From positions 558,001 to 622,000 of the forward strand of contig NZ_CP102410.1 in NCBI RefSeq assembly GCF_024628725.1: a stretch of DNA of 64,000 nt, read 5' to 3'. Source of the stretch: Ruegeria sp. YS9. Lineage in GTDB: Bacteria; Pseudomonadota; Alphaproteobacteria; Rhodobacterales; Rhodobacteraceae. The position numbers and the translations under genes were made by a program. Below are positions 38,419 to 46,744 of this stretch, one piece after another; position 1 is the first letter of the stretch; every line of letters begins with the position of its first letter. The notes under the pieces were generated by a model. That model searched no databases and was not told the DNA's origin. It saw only the letters and a list, made by a program, of their open reading frames with translations.

Positions 38419-39572
38419 CAGCGGCGTTCTCCTTTGCCCAGCGGTGTGGCCGGGGTCGTATCTGGAACCCTTCCGTAAGCTTCGGGAAGGGAGCAGGTTT
38501 TCAGGTTTGGCAACACGCGGGCACCGAAATGGCGGGCTTCGTCCAGATGCGGGTAGCCCGAGAAGATGAAAGCGCGGATGCCCATCTTCTGGTATTCCTC
38601 GATCTTCGACATAACCTGATCGGTTGATCCGACCAGAGCGGCACCGCAGCCAGACCGCGCCCGGCCAACACCGGTCCAGAGACCGGGTTCGACATAGCCG
38701 TACTCATCCGCCAGATCGCGGTTCCTGGCCTGGTGCGCCACGCCCAGCGAGGTCGAATCCAGCGCCCGTTCGCGGATGGCACGACCGTATTCGTCGTCCA
38801 GCTTCGAGACGATGTAATCCGCGTATTCCTGTGCCTCAGCCTCGGTATCGCGAACGATCATATGGACACGCAACCCGTAATCCAGCGTGCGGTCGTAGTT
38901 TTCAGCGACGGCGTGAACAGCCTTCATCCGCTCGGCCAGTTGGTCCTTGGTTTCAGGCCACATCAGGTAGACGTCACAATGCTCGCCACACAGGTTCAAA
39001 GCGGAAGGAGAATAGCCGCCGAAATAAAGCAGCGGGCCGCCGGTCTGGTATGGCTTGGCCGGGTCAGTAGTCAGGCCCGAGAAGTTATAGACCTCGCCTG
39101 CATGATTGATCTCATCCTGCGTCCAGGCCTGTTTCAGAATCTCCACCACTTCGCGAGAGCGCTGATAACGGAACGCGCTGTCGGCCTTCTCACCGGGAAA
39201 GTCGGATGAGATGATGTTGACCGTCAACCGCCCCTTCAGCATGTGATCTAGCGTTGCGATGGTGCGGGCCAGCATGATCGGTTGCATCTCACCACAGCGC
39301 ACGGCGGCCAGCAGGTTGATCCGGTCGGTGATCGGGGCGCAGCCGGCGACAAAGCTCAACGTGTCTTGACCGACCTGATAGGAGGACGGGCAGAGGATGT
39401 TGCGGAATCCCTGCGCTTCGGCCTCTTTCACAATGCTCGAGCAATGCTCCCAACTCGACCGCAGGTCGCCATCAGGGACGCCAAGGAACTGGTAATCATC
39501 TGAACACAGCGCGGCAAACCACGAAACTTCGGCCGCATCCAGATCGGGGGATGTGATGGGGACGATGCTCAT
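38418..39572 (-). CDS. LLM-class flavin-dependent monooxygenase (SsuD-like)
   Basis: A 384-residue bacterial-luciferase-like enzyme. The ATG at 39572 is chosen because the core fold starts soon after (SWFAALCSDDYQFLG). Family segments include AVRCGEMQPIMLARTIATLDHMLKGRLTVNIISSD, YLMWPETKDQLAERM and the SsuD-type LVGSTDQVMSKIEEY. It uses FMNH2 and O2 to cleave or hydroxylate a substrate, as alkanesulfonate monooxygenase does. It is the first gene of a run with AKR, flavin reductase and TRAP genes, divergent from a GntR regulator. Confidence 0.9.
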   Translation of the reverse strand: MSIVPITSPDLDAAEVSWFAALCSDDYQFLGVPDGDLRSSWEHCSSIVKEAEAQGFRNILCPSSYQVGQDTLSFVAGCAPITDRINLLAAVRCGEMQPIMLARTIATLDHMLKGRLTVNIISSDFPGEKADSAFRYQRSREVVEILKQAWTQDEINHAGEVYNFSGLTTDPAKPYQTGGPLLYFGGYSPSALNLCGEHCDVYLMWPETKDQLAERMKAVHAVAENYDRTLDYGLRVHMIVRDTEAEAQEYADYIVSKLDDEYGRAIRERALDSTSLGVAHQARNRDLADEYGYVEPGLWTGVGRARSGCGAALVGSTDQVMSKIEEYQKMGIRAFIFSGYPHLDEARHFGARVLPNLKTCSLPEAYGRVPDTTPATPLGKGERR

Positions 39573-39622
39573 TTGATTCACGCTCCGTACATCTTTGACT
39601 TTCCTCTTGCGTAGCAATCGCT

Positions 39623-39636
39623 TTGATGTAGATCAA
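39623..39636. promoter_or_regulatory. Candidate operator palindrome for the GntR regulator
   Basis: TTGATGTAGATCAA has perfect 5-bp arms (TTGAT / ATCAA) around a GTAG centre and lies in the short divergent gap between the monooxygenase start and the GntR gene. A second ATCAA follows at about 39643. GntR/UTRA regulators normally bind such short palindromes next to their own gene, so control of both directions is a reasonable inference. Confidence 0.45.
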
Positions 39637-39677
39637 TAGTGTATCAATTTTTCCTGCGACCGAGTGAAGCGTCTGCC

Positions 39678-40388
39678 GTGCCTGCATCCAACCGAAACCC
39701 TAATGCCCTGCCGGTATTTATTCAGATCGCGGAACTTCTGATCCGTGACATCGCGGCTGGTCGCCTTATTGAAGGTGAGCGCTTGCCACCCGAGCGCGAA
39801 ATGGCCGCAGAGCTGAATGTCTCGGTTGGAACTCTGCGAAAATCGCTCTCTGAGCTAGAAAAAAAGGGAATGTTGGAGCGTATCCAAGGCTCGGGCAACT
39901 ACATCCGCGAGACCGGCACACAAAACAGCGTCTATGCAATGTTCAGGCTGGAACTGCCTGAAGGGGGTGGCCTGCCACGTGCTGATATCCTGTCGGTTGA
40001 CCATCTGAATAAGCCGGCCGACCTGCCCAAATTTGGTGCTTCTGATGCTGGTTCGCGCGTCCGGCGGATGCGCTACCTGAATGATACAATCATCGCCGTC
40101 GAAGAAATCTGGCTGGACGAATCAGCGGGCCTGATCGACCAGAGCCTGCTGTCCGACTCGCTCTATCGCTATTATCAGCGCCAGTTGGGCTTTTGGATCG
40201 CAAGAGCCGAAGACAGGGTTTCGGTCCGGCCCCTACCGGACTGGACGCCTTCTGACTTCACCAAGCCAGCAGGCCAAGCAGTCGGTTATATCGAGCGGTT
40301 CAGCTGGTCGGAAAACGCCGAACCCGTTGAATTCTCAAAAACATGGTTCGACCCGGATCGGGCCAACTACGTCCAACGTCTGAAGTAA
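39678..40388 (+). CDS. GntR/UTRA family transcriptional regulator
   Basis: About 236 residues from the GTG at 39678; a GTG at 39639 would add 13 residues, and neither has a clear ribosome site. The N-terminal winged helix shows FIQIAELLIRDIAAGRL, LPPEREMAAELNVSVGTLRKSL and a wing with GSGNYI. The C-terminal UTRA effector domain includes RRMRYLNDTIIAVEEIWLD and VGYIERFSW. UTRA domains bind small metabolites, so it probably senses the transported substrate. It is divergent from the monooxygenase operon and 12 bp upstream of a Gfo/Idh/MocA dehydrogenase. Confidence 0.9.
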   Translation: MPASNRNPNALPVFIQIAELLIRDIAAGRLIEGERLPPEREMAAELNVSVGTLRKSLSELEKKGMLERIQGSGNYIRETGTQNSVYAMFRLELPEGGGLPRADILSVDHLNKPADLPKFGASDAGSRVRRMRYLNDTIIAVEEIWLDESAGLIDQSLLSDSLYRYYQRQLGFWIARAEDRVSVRPLPDWTPSDFTKPAGQAVGYIERFSWSENAEPVEFSKTWFDPDRANYVQRLK

Positions 40389-40400
40389 AAGGAATCGCAC

Positions 40401-41495
40401 ATGACCCGGACCATCAATTACGGGCTGATTGGATGCGGAATGATGGGGCAAGAGCACCTGCACAACATCGGGTTGCTGGAAGGTACCAGTGTGGCTGCGA
40501 TCTATGAACCCGATCAGGAGATGGCAAAAGCCGCCAAGGCAATTGCGCCAGCTGCAACCATGGTAGGTTCCGTCCAAGATCTTCTGGCGGTAGAGGAACT
40601 GGACTGCGTCGTCATTGTCAGCCCGAACCATCTTCATGTGGACCAGATCTGCGAGATCGCTGAAACGCGTCCTCTGCCGCTTCTGGTAGAAAAACCATTG
40701 TTCACCGACCCGCAAGACGCGCCCCGACTCGAGCAGTTGCAGCGCGACTACCCCTGCCCGATTTGGGTTGCGATGGAATACCGGTACATGCCCCCTATTG
40801 CTGCTTTGATCGAGAAAGCCGAGGCGACGGGTGGGGTGAAAATGCTGTCGATCCGCGAGCATCGTTTTCCATTCCTGGACAAGGTCGGCAACTGGAACCG
40901 GTTCAACCGAAATACTGGTGGCACTTTTGTCGAGAAATGCTGCCACTTCTTCGACCTGATGCGTCTGATATTGCAATCCGATCCGGTGCGTATCACGGCA
41001 AGCGGTGGGCAGGCGGTGAACCATCTAGACGAGCGTTACGACGGTCAAACCCCGGATATTCTGGATCACGGCTATGTTCTGGTCGACTTTGCTTCGGGAG
41101 CGCGCGCGATGTTGGAGCTTTGCATGTTTGCCGAAGGCTCACGCTATCAGGAAGAAATATCGGCCGTCGGACCGGACGCCAAGATCGAGGCGTTTGTTCC
41201 CGGGCCCGGACGATTCTGGCCCGATCATTTGGGAACTCCGCCACTGCCGCAGGTGATCCTGAGCCCGCGCAGTCCCAAAGGTCCGGTATCAATGGACGTT
41301 CCGGTGGACCCCACCCTTTTGGCGGCAGGGGATCACAATGGGTCGACCTACTATCAGCACAAAGGATTCCTGGCCGTTCTTCGTGGCGAAAAGACAAAAC
41401 CGGATGTGAGTTTGAAGGACGGCCTCTGGGCTGTCAGGATGGGGCAAGCGGCGCAACAGGCAATTGAAACCGGTGAAACGGTTTACTTGGTCTGA
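40401..41495 (+). CDS. Gfo/Idh/MocA family oxidoreductase
   Basis: A 364-residue NAD(P)-dependent sugar/cyclitol dehydrogenase-like protein with an AAGGA ribosome site 8 bases before the ATG. The N-terminal Rossmann domain begins NYGLIGCGMMGQEHLHN. The conserved EKP motif is in LLVEKPLFT (about residues 95-103) and the C-terminal domain has a metal-free GGTFVEKCCHFFDL catalytic region. Probably co-transcribed with the GntR gene and part of the same catabolic locus. The substrate could be a sugar, inositol or aminosugar. Confidence 0.9.
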   Translation: MTRTINYGLIGCGMMGQEHLHNIGLLEGTSVAAIYEPDQEMAKAAKAIAPAATMVGSVQDLLAVEELDCVVIVSPNHLHVDQICEIAETRPLPLLVEKPLFTDPQDAPRLEQLQRDYPCPIWVAMEYRYMPPIAALIEKAEATGGVKMLSIREHRFPFLDKVGNWNRFNRNTGGTFVEKCCHFFDLMRLILQSDPVRITASGGQAVNHLDERYDGQTPDILDHGYVLVDFASGARAMLELCMFAEGSRYQEEISAVGPDAKIEAFVPGPGRFWPDHLGTPPLPQVILSPRSPKGPVSMDVPVDPTLLAAGDHNGSTYYQHKGFLAVLRGEKTKPDVSLKDGLWAVRMGQAAQQAIETGETVYLV

Positions 41496-41544
41496 CATAC
41501 ACCCGCGGGTTCCTGGTCGGCTGGCCGGTCTGCCTTTCCCCTGC

Positions 41545-41919
41545 GCTCATGAACGAGTGCTCGTAACCGACCGTGAACGCAGCCCGCCGGAAATTGGCTG
41601 ATTGTGCCTCGTGACCCAGCGCAACGGCAAAGTCTTCCATCGATAACTGCGATTTGCCCGGTTCATCGTCCAGCAGGGTGTTGGTACCGGTTCTGTACGT
41701 GCCCAGGCGTGGACCGGGCTGCAAGAGGGCTGGCGGGTTGGCGTAAGTCCAGTTTGCCGATGTTTCAGAGGCGCAGAGTCCCCATTGCGCCATCGATGCG
41801 CGGGCTGTTGGAACGATGTTGTCAGGCAAGAAGTCCGGATCTGACATAACCGTATGTGGACCGCCGTTTGGCAGATGCAGACGCGCGGCGCCGCCAACGA
41901 CGATCAGAGCCGTACCCAC
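41545..41919 (-). pseudogene. C-terminal fragment of NAD(P)-binding (NmrA/epimerase-like) protein
   Basis: The minus strand encodes ALIVVGGAARLHLPNGG, then ANWTYANPPALLQPGPRLGTYR and SMEDFAVALGHE ending RRAAFTVGY. This is the C-terminal two thirds of NAD(P)H-binding YwnB-like proteins (GGAGSL, DWTFLSPA, ISxEDYAVAL, FTVGY). The first approximately 90 residues with the GxxGxxG loop are missing. The family stop after FTVGY is absent, so the reading runs on. It is the first element of the debris island after the Gfo/Idh/MocA gene. Confidence 0.7.
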
Positions 41920-41939
41920 GCCATTTGTCGTGGAAGCGG

Positions 41940-42125
41940 TTGATCGAAAACACTTCGGACGCTGTGTCTTACCTTGGCACGCGTCCGTTCGTAGATGAAA
42001 TCTACGGTCTGGGCGTTTGTCAGGGCGGTTCGATCATCGCGTCGGCTTCCGTGACCGATCACCGGATCAAGAAGATTGCCATGGTGTCCGGCATGATGGC
42101 AGCGGACGTGACCTACCCCCGAAAC
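41940..42125 (+). pseudogene. Central fragment of a dienelactone-hydrolase-like alpha/beta hydrolase
   Basis: The plus strand reads ENTSDAVSYLGTRPFVDEIYGLG, then VCQGGSIIASASVTDHRIKKIAMVSG (joined in frame). The GVCQGG elbow with a Cys nucleophile and the following DxRIKxxAxVS are typical of DLH-type hydrolases. There is no N-terminus or start, and no C-terminal catalytic Asp/His segment on this strand. The matching C-terminal piece lies just downstream but inverted. Confidence 0.55.
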
Positions 42126-42271
42126 TTCCCTCGATCTGATGTAGAGTTTGCTCAACCTCTTAAAGGAGCAAACGAACTCTTGAAGAAGCAAACGAATGCG
42201 AAAGAGCCGTTTCGCGGAAGCCCAGATTTTTGGGATGACCAAAGAACAGAAAGCCGGGATGCCGTCACCCC

Positions 42272-42415
42272 AATATGCGTGTTGAAGAACTCGACCATCG
42301 TTTCGGGGTGCTCGCCAAGAGAGTTAAAGCCGATGAAGCGACGCGTATCGCCGTCCTTGATCCAGTGTAGTTTCTTGTCATCACCCGGGTTCAGATCGTA
42401 GGTTGTCTGAACGTC
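42272..42415 (-). pseudogene. C-terminal fragment of an alpha/beta hydrolase, inverted
   Basis: The minus strand encodes DDKKLHWIKDGDTRRFIGFN followed by SLGEHPETMVEFFNTHI. This resembles the end of DLH-type alpha/beta hydrolases (LFWIEGTTxRFDGYNYFGEHPExMLEFFDKH). It could complement the central fragment at 41940-42125 if one of the two had been inverted. About 70 residues upstream in the same frame (FCIVGWASNTGGDNIG) are not recognised. Confidence 0.5.
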
Positions 42416-42736
42416 TTTCCCAACGTTTTTGGCGTGGAACGCGACAAGAAACGAAGGCGGCAAGGTTGCGCCTTGCAGGGTCTTCGCAACAGCCAGGCCG
42501 ATATTGTCACCTCCAGTGTTTGAAGCCCATCCCACAATGCAAAAAGTTGTCTTGTGCTCATGCGCGGCTGGCGAAATCACGCTTTGGGGCGGCTTGGCCT
42601 CGCGCAACACAGCCGCTGGACCAAACAACAAGCTTCCAAGTGCGTTTCACAAAGTGTCTGACGTCCTTATCTGTAAAACACACGACTTGATCTGACATTT
42701 CTGCTCTTTTGGAGCGCAAGTAAGGAGTGTCGATCA

Positions 42737-42899
42737 ATGACAAGCATTCAGGAAAACATCATCAAACCGAAGCTGGGGCTGCTGGAACTGGCCAAACAGC
42801 TCGGCAGCGTTTCGCAAGCCTGCAAGGTAATGGGATACAGCCGGGACAGCTTCTACCGGTTCAAGGAATTGTATGAGCAGGGAGGCGAGCAGGCGCTGG
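42737..42899 (+). pseudogene. IS481-type transposase N-terminal fragment
   Basis: An ATG with GGAG upstream starts IQENIIKPKLGLLELAKQLG, then SVSQACKVMGYSRDSFYRFKELYEQGGEQAL. This is the N-terminal helix-turn-helix of IS481-type transposases. After about 54 codons the similarity stops and the frame continues antisense into a LysR remnant. The DDE catalytic domain is absent, so it cannot transpose. Confidence 0.7.
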
Positions 42900-43175
42900 T
42901 GGGGACTGCGCTGGAAATCACTGACTGCATCGAGCACTTGTTGAGCCTTCGCCAAAACCGCAGTGTCGTCATGAGTGATCTGCAACCCGGTTGCTGTTTC
43001 GGTTGAACAAGGTAAGCCCCTTTTCTTCGGCAAGACCCTTGAATTGATGGCTGATGGCCGGCTGTGTCAGGTTCAACACCTCGGCTGCGCGTGAAACACT
43101 GCCTTCACGGGCCACCGTCACGAAGATCAGGATGGTGATAAGGCTCGAAAACCGGTCTATGTAGAACTTACTCAT
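42899..43175 (-). pseudogene. LysR-family regulator N-terminal fragment, frameshifted
   Basis: From the ATG at 43175 the LysR winged helix is clear: VTVAREGSVSRAAEVLNLTQ, PAISHQFKGLAEEKGLTLFNRNSN. A +1 frameshift near 43005 is then needed to continue as GLQITHDDTAVLAKAQQVLDAVSDFQ, the usual linker helix. The gene is cut at about 42899 by the IS481-type fragment; the effector domain is gone. Probably the former regulator of the adjacent divergent GMC oxidoreductase; this is inference. Confidence 0.7.
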
Positions 43176-43371
43176 ATGGCATTATGCAAATTGTCATTAG
43201 CTTTTTGCCTGCCGCTCCCGCAGAGATCGGTAGAACCAGCGTTGTGTGGTGGTGGGTGAACCGCCCCACCCTCGGAGGTGAATCAAAAGGGCCTCGTACC
43301 AGTAAACAGGAATCCGTTTCCTTTCCGGTGCGCAAATGGCGAAGCAACGACAGAACAGGTGGAAGACAAGG

Positions 43372-45039
43372 ATGTCTGACGGCGCAAACAGGTTCGACTA
43401 TATCGTGATTGGCGGCGGCTCGGCCGGGTGCCTGCTGGCCAACAGGCTGAGCGCCGATCCCGGGAACCGGGTTTTGCTGCTTGAGGCGGGCAAGCCCGAC
43501 ACCTATCCTTGGATACACATTCCGGTTGGCTATCTCTATTGCATCGGCAACCCGCGCGCAGACTGGATGTACACAACCGAACCCGCCAAGGGGCTGAACG
43601 GGCGAAGCCTGCTTTACCCGCGCGGGAAGGCGCTCGGCGGGTGCTCCTCGATCAACGGGATGATCTATATGCGGGGCCAAGCCCGCGACTATGACAACTG
43701 GGCCAAGCTCACCGGTGAAGAGGCATGGAACTGGGAAAACGCGCTGGCCGACTTCAAGGCTCATGAGAACCACTACCGGTTGGATGACGGTGCCGACCCA
43801 CGCACCGGCGACAACAGCCGGTTTTCCGATCTGCACGGGCATGGCGGCGAATGGCGGGTGGAAAAACAGCGACTGCGCTGGGATGTTCTGGACAGTTTTG
43901 CCGAAGCCGCTGTCGAAAACGGCATCCCCAAGACCGATGATTTCAACACCGGCGACAATGCCGGGGTTGGCTACTTCGACGTCAACCAGCGATCTGGCTG
44001 GCGTTGGAATACCTCCAAGGCGTTTCTGCGCCCCGCCAAGTCGCGCCCGAACCTGTCGATCTGGACACAGGCGCAGGTCGAGAAGTTGACCTTCGAAACA
44101 GGCGAGACTGGTCGGTTGCATTGTACCGGCGCAGTTGTCCATCACAAAGGACAGCCCATTGCGGTCGAGGCCACAAAGGAGGTGGTTTTGTCTGCTGGCG
44201 CCGTGAACTCGCCGCAAATCCTGCAACTGTCGGGGATCGGCCCGGCGGCGCTTCTGAAAAAGCACGGAATTGATGTCGTCATGGATGCGCCCTATGTGGG
44301 TGAAAACCTACAGGATCACCTGCAAATTCGTGCGGTCTACAAGGTCAAGGGCACCAAGACGCTGAACACCTTGGCCAATTCGTTGATAGGCAAGGCCAAG
44401 ATCGGACTGGAATATGTGCTGAAGCGCTCTGGCCCGATGAGCATGTCGCCCAGCCAATTGGGGGCTTTCACCCGGTCTGATCCGGCAAGACCGCACGCCA
44501 ACCTCGAATACCACGTTCAGCCGTTGAGCCTTGAGGCGTTTGGCGAAGACCTGCATGATTTCCCCGCCATCACCGTCAGTGTTTGCAACCTGAATCCGAC
44601 CAGCCGCGGGCATGTCCGCATCGCGTCTTCGGATTTCCGTCACCCGCCTCGGATTAAGCCCAATTATCTCGATACAGACGAAGATCGCAGGGTTGCCGCT
44701 CTAAGCTTGCGGCAGGTGCGCGAAATCATGGCTCAGCCGGCGATGGAAGCCTATGAGCCGGAAGAATTCAAGCCGGGCATTCAGTATCAATCCGACGAGG
44801 AACTGGCCCGTTTGGCAGGCGATATCGCCAGCACGATCTTTCACCCAGTTGGTACGATCAAAATGGGCCGAGAGGATGATGAAACCGCCGTTCTCGATCC
44901 GCATTTGCGCATGAAGGGAGTGATTGGGCTGCGCGTGGTCGATGCTTCGATCATGCCAGAGATCACCAGTGGCAACACCAATTCACCCACGATCATGATC
45001 GCGGAAAAGGCCGCGGGCTGGATGCTGGCGGGTCAATAA
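43372..45039 (+). CDS. GMC-family FAD oxidoreductase (choline/alcohol dehydrogenase-like)
   Basis: A 555-residue flavoprotein starting at the ATG at 43372, which places the dinucleotide loop [17 protein letters not shown] at residues 10-26. GMC signatures are present: [21 protein letters not shown] and [16 protein letters not shown]. The C-terminal active site has [10 protein letters not shown] (catalytic His) and [16 protein letters not shown]. It oxidises an alcohol to an aldehyde. Length is normal and the gene appears intact although it is enclosed by gene debris on both sides. The substrate is unknown. Confidence 0.93.
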   Translation: MSDGANRFDYIVIGGGSAGCLLANRLSADPGNRVLLLEAGKPDTYPWIHIPVGYLYCIGNPRADWMYTTEPAKGLNGRSLLYPRGKALGGCSSINGMIYMRGQARDYDNWAKLTGEEAWNWENALADFKAHENHYRLDDGADPRTGDNSRFSDLHGHGGEWRVEKQRLRWDVLDSFAEAAVENGIPKTDDFNTGDNAGVGYFDVNQRSGWRWNTSKAFLRPAKSRPNLSIWTQAQVEKLTFETGETGRLHCTGAVVHHKGQPIAVEATKEVVLSAGAVNSPQILQLSGIGPAALLKKHGIDVVMDAPYVGENLQDHLQIRAVYKVKGTKTLNTLANSLIGKAKIGLEYVLKRSGPMSMSPSQLGAFTRSDPARPHANLEYHVQPLSLEAFGEDLHDFPAITVSVCNLNPTSRGHVRIASSDFRHPPRIKPNYLDTDEDRRVAALSLRQVREIMAQPAMEAYEPEEFKPGIQYQSDEELARLAGDIASTIFHPVGTIKMGREDDETAVLDPHLRMKGVIGLRVVDASIMPEITSGNTNSPTIMIAEKAAGWMLAGQ

Positions 45040-45080
45040 GTCCCGTAGGCATCCGGGTGAAAGAACTTCCCGGAGGATCC

Positions 45081-45192
45081 ATGCGCAAGCCATTCTCCGA
45101 TCTTCCGGTGACCGGCGTGAAAGTCGCCGGCCTTGGCAGGTGTATCGCCGGTCCTGCTGTCGCAATGTTGCTTGGCGATCCGGGCGCGGCAT
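45081..45192 (+). pseudogene. CaiB/BaiF CoA-transferase N-terminal fragment
   Basis: From the ATG at 45081 (GGAGG upstream) the translation LPVTGVKVAGLGRCIAGPAV followed by AMLLGDPGA matches the start of family III CoA-transferases (GIxVLDLSRVLAGPxxxMLLGDLGAD). After about 37 codons similarity ends and a stop follows out of family context. Only the first tenth of the gene remains. Confidence 0.55.
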
Positions 45193-45797
45193 CAACGGCG
45201 TTCCAATCGCGTCGCAGACCTTCTCTCCGGCGCCCGGGCAGCGGGCGATCTCCGTTGCCGAGTTTACATACGTTGCCCGCAAGGTCGCGGTTCAGCTGCC
45301 CCGGACCGAGGGCGTCAGCCTGACCCACCTGGTGGGCGCCGCGGACGAGGCCCTGCGCGATACGCCCGTCTCGGAACATCCGACGCCGTACGGCATCAGG
45401 CATCAGCAGCTCGCGGCCAGGGCAGCGCGCCTATTCGACCGCACCAGCCGGTCTTCTGTGCCACGGCGGTGCGCAGATCCCACTGACGAAGGGTGACTCC
45501 TTGTCGACTCCCGCCGAAATCGCCAATCTCAAGCTGACCGCGCGCGACGGTCGCGCGATCTACGCGATCTATATGCGCGATGTGACCTTTGTATCGGATC
45601 TGGACAAACGGCATGTCGCCACGCTGCGGCGCGACATCCACATCCCGCTGTCTTTGTCCGATCAACCGGCATTTGGTGCGGCACGCATGACCTTGCTGTG
45701 CTCAAAAAAATTCAGGCCCGGGGGAATAAACCCGATCGCCTGCGTGTAAGTGTCATGTCTGCGATGGTGCAGACGCCCGACACGGAGGAACACCCGA
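45193..45797 (+). other. Gene-poor stretch with possible RND-permease scrap
   Basis: No intact gene is visible. Around 45510-45630 the plus strand reads TPAEIANLKLTARDGRAIYA then IYMRDVTFVSD, which faintly resembles the porter domain of RND efflux permeases (TPxEIxNLxLxxRxGxxIYVRDVAxVxD). The earlier segment SVAEFTYVARKVAVQLP is open but unrecognised. This is probably degraded sequence like that on the other side of the GMC gene. Confidence 0.3.
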
Positions 45798-46187
45798 ATG
45801 ACCCGCACTTCTTTTGCGCTGACCACATCCACCCTGATGGCATGCGCCCTTGCAACCGTCGCCGCCGCTGGCAATGCCCCGGTCCTGACCGGGAAACTGG
45901 GTGATCAGACCATTTTGATGGATGCCAACAAGATGACCCTTTATACGTTCGACAAGGACGAAACGGGCAAATCCAACTGCTATGATCAATGCGCAGTGAA
46001 CTGGCCGCCCCTGACCGCAGCCGCGGGAACCGACCTGCCCAAGAACTATTCGTTGATCCAGCGCGACGATGGCACGATGCAGGTCGCCTACAAGGGACAA
46101 CCGCTGTACCTGTGGATCAAGGACAAACAACCCGGAGACATGACCGGCGACGGCGTCAAGGGCGTGTGGCATACCGCGCGGCCCTGA
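45798..46187 (+). CDS. Secreted repeat protein (COG4315 type)
   Basis: A 129-residue protein with GGAGGA placed 8 bases before the ATG at 45798. The signal peptide (about 1-24) ends in ATVAAA|G. The mature part has two copies of the secreted-repeat motif: MTLYTFDKDETGKSNCYDQC with AVNWPPL, and QVAYKGQPLYLWIKDKQPGD. These COG4315 proteins are periplasmic or surface proteins of unknown function. It sits 47 bp upstream of an ECF sigma/anti-sigma pair, a frequent association, and may be a target of that sigma factor. Confidence 0.85.
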   Translation: MTRTSFALTTSTLMACALATVAAAGNAPVLTGKLGDQTILMDANKMTLYTFDKDETGKSNCYDQCAVNWPPLTAAAGTDLPKNYSLIQRDDGTMQVAYKGQPLYLWIKDKQPGDMTGDGVKGVWHTARP

Positions 46188-46234
46188 TTGCGGCGCAAGG
46201 GGGCGGTCCGACCGGGCCGCCTTTGACTTAGACG

Positions 46235-46744
46235 ATGACACGGACATTCGACCAGCAACTCGAAGACGCCCTGCCCGATCTGTGGCGATTTGCGTTTTCA
46301 CTGACCCGGAATCGCGACCAGGCCGACGATCTGGTGCAGGATGCGGTTTTGCGCGCGATCCGGAAAAAGGGGCTCAGATGGCCGGGCCACCCGGTCAAGC
46401 CCTGGGCGATGAAAATCCTGCTCAATTGCCATCGCAATGACCGGAGGCGCGCCGCGACCCGTCCCGAAACCGATCCTCGGGCGTTGGATCAACTGGTCTC
46501 GCCCGAGGCCACCTCCGAAGAGCGGTTGGAACTGCGCTGGCTTTGGCGCCGGATCGACGCCTTGCCGGAGGATCAGAAACTTGTTCTGCTGGCTGTCACC
46601 ATCGCGGGGCTGACCTATGCCGAGACCGCCCGATTTCTGGGTGTCCCGCAGGGCACCGTCATGTCTCGGTTGTCCCGGGCCAGGACAAGGCTGCAAGCCC
46701 CGGAAGAACAGGCGGGCAAATCACGATTGCGGAGCGTGAAATGA
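46235..46744 (+). CDS. ECF RNA polymerase sigma factor
   Basis: A 169-residue sigma-70 group 4 factor. Region 2 shows LWRFAFSLTRNRDQADDLVQDAVLRA and region 4 shows LPEDQKLVLLAVTIAGLTYAE with TARFLGVPQGTVMSRLSRAR. There is no sigma 3 domain. The stop overlaps the next ATG by 4 bp, so it is coupled to the predicted anti-sigma factor. The inducing signal is unknown. Confidence 0.92.
   Translation: MTRTFDQQLEDALPDLWRFAFSLTRNRDQADDLVQDAVLRAIRKKGLRWPGHPVKPWAMKILLNCHRNDRRRAATRPETDPRALDQLVSPEATSEERLELRWLWRRIDALPEDQKLVLLAVTIAGLTYAETARFLGVPQGTVMSRLSRARTRLQAPEEQAGKSRLRSVK

Larger units (their letters stand above)
41496..43171. other. Debris island: no intact gene
   Basis: Between the Gfo/Idh/MocA and GMC genes there is no complete gene. 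It holds, in order, an NAD(P)-binding protein fragment (-), an alpha/beta hydrolase core (+), the inverted hydrolase end (-), an IS481-type N-terminus (+) and a LysR N-terminus (-). The alternating strands indicate repeated rearrangement. Confidence 0.65.
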
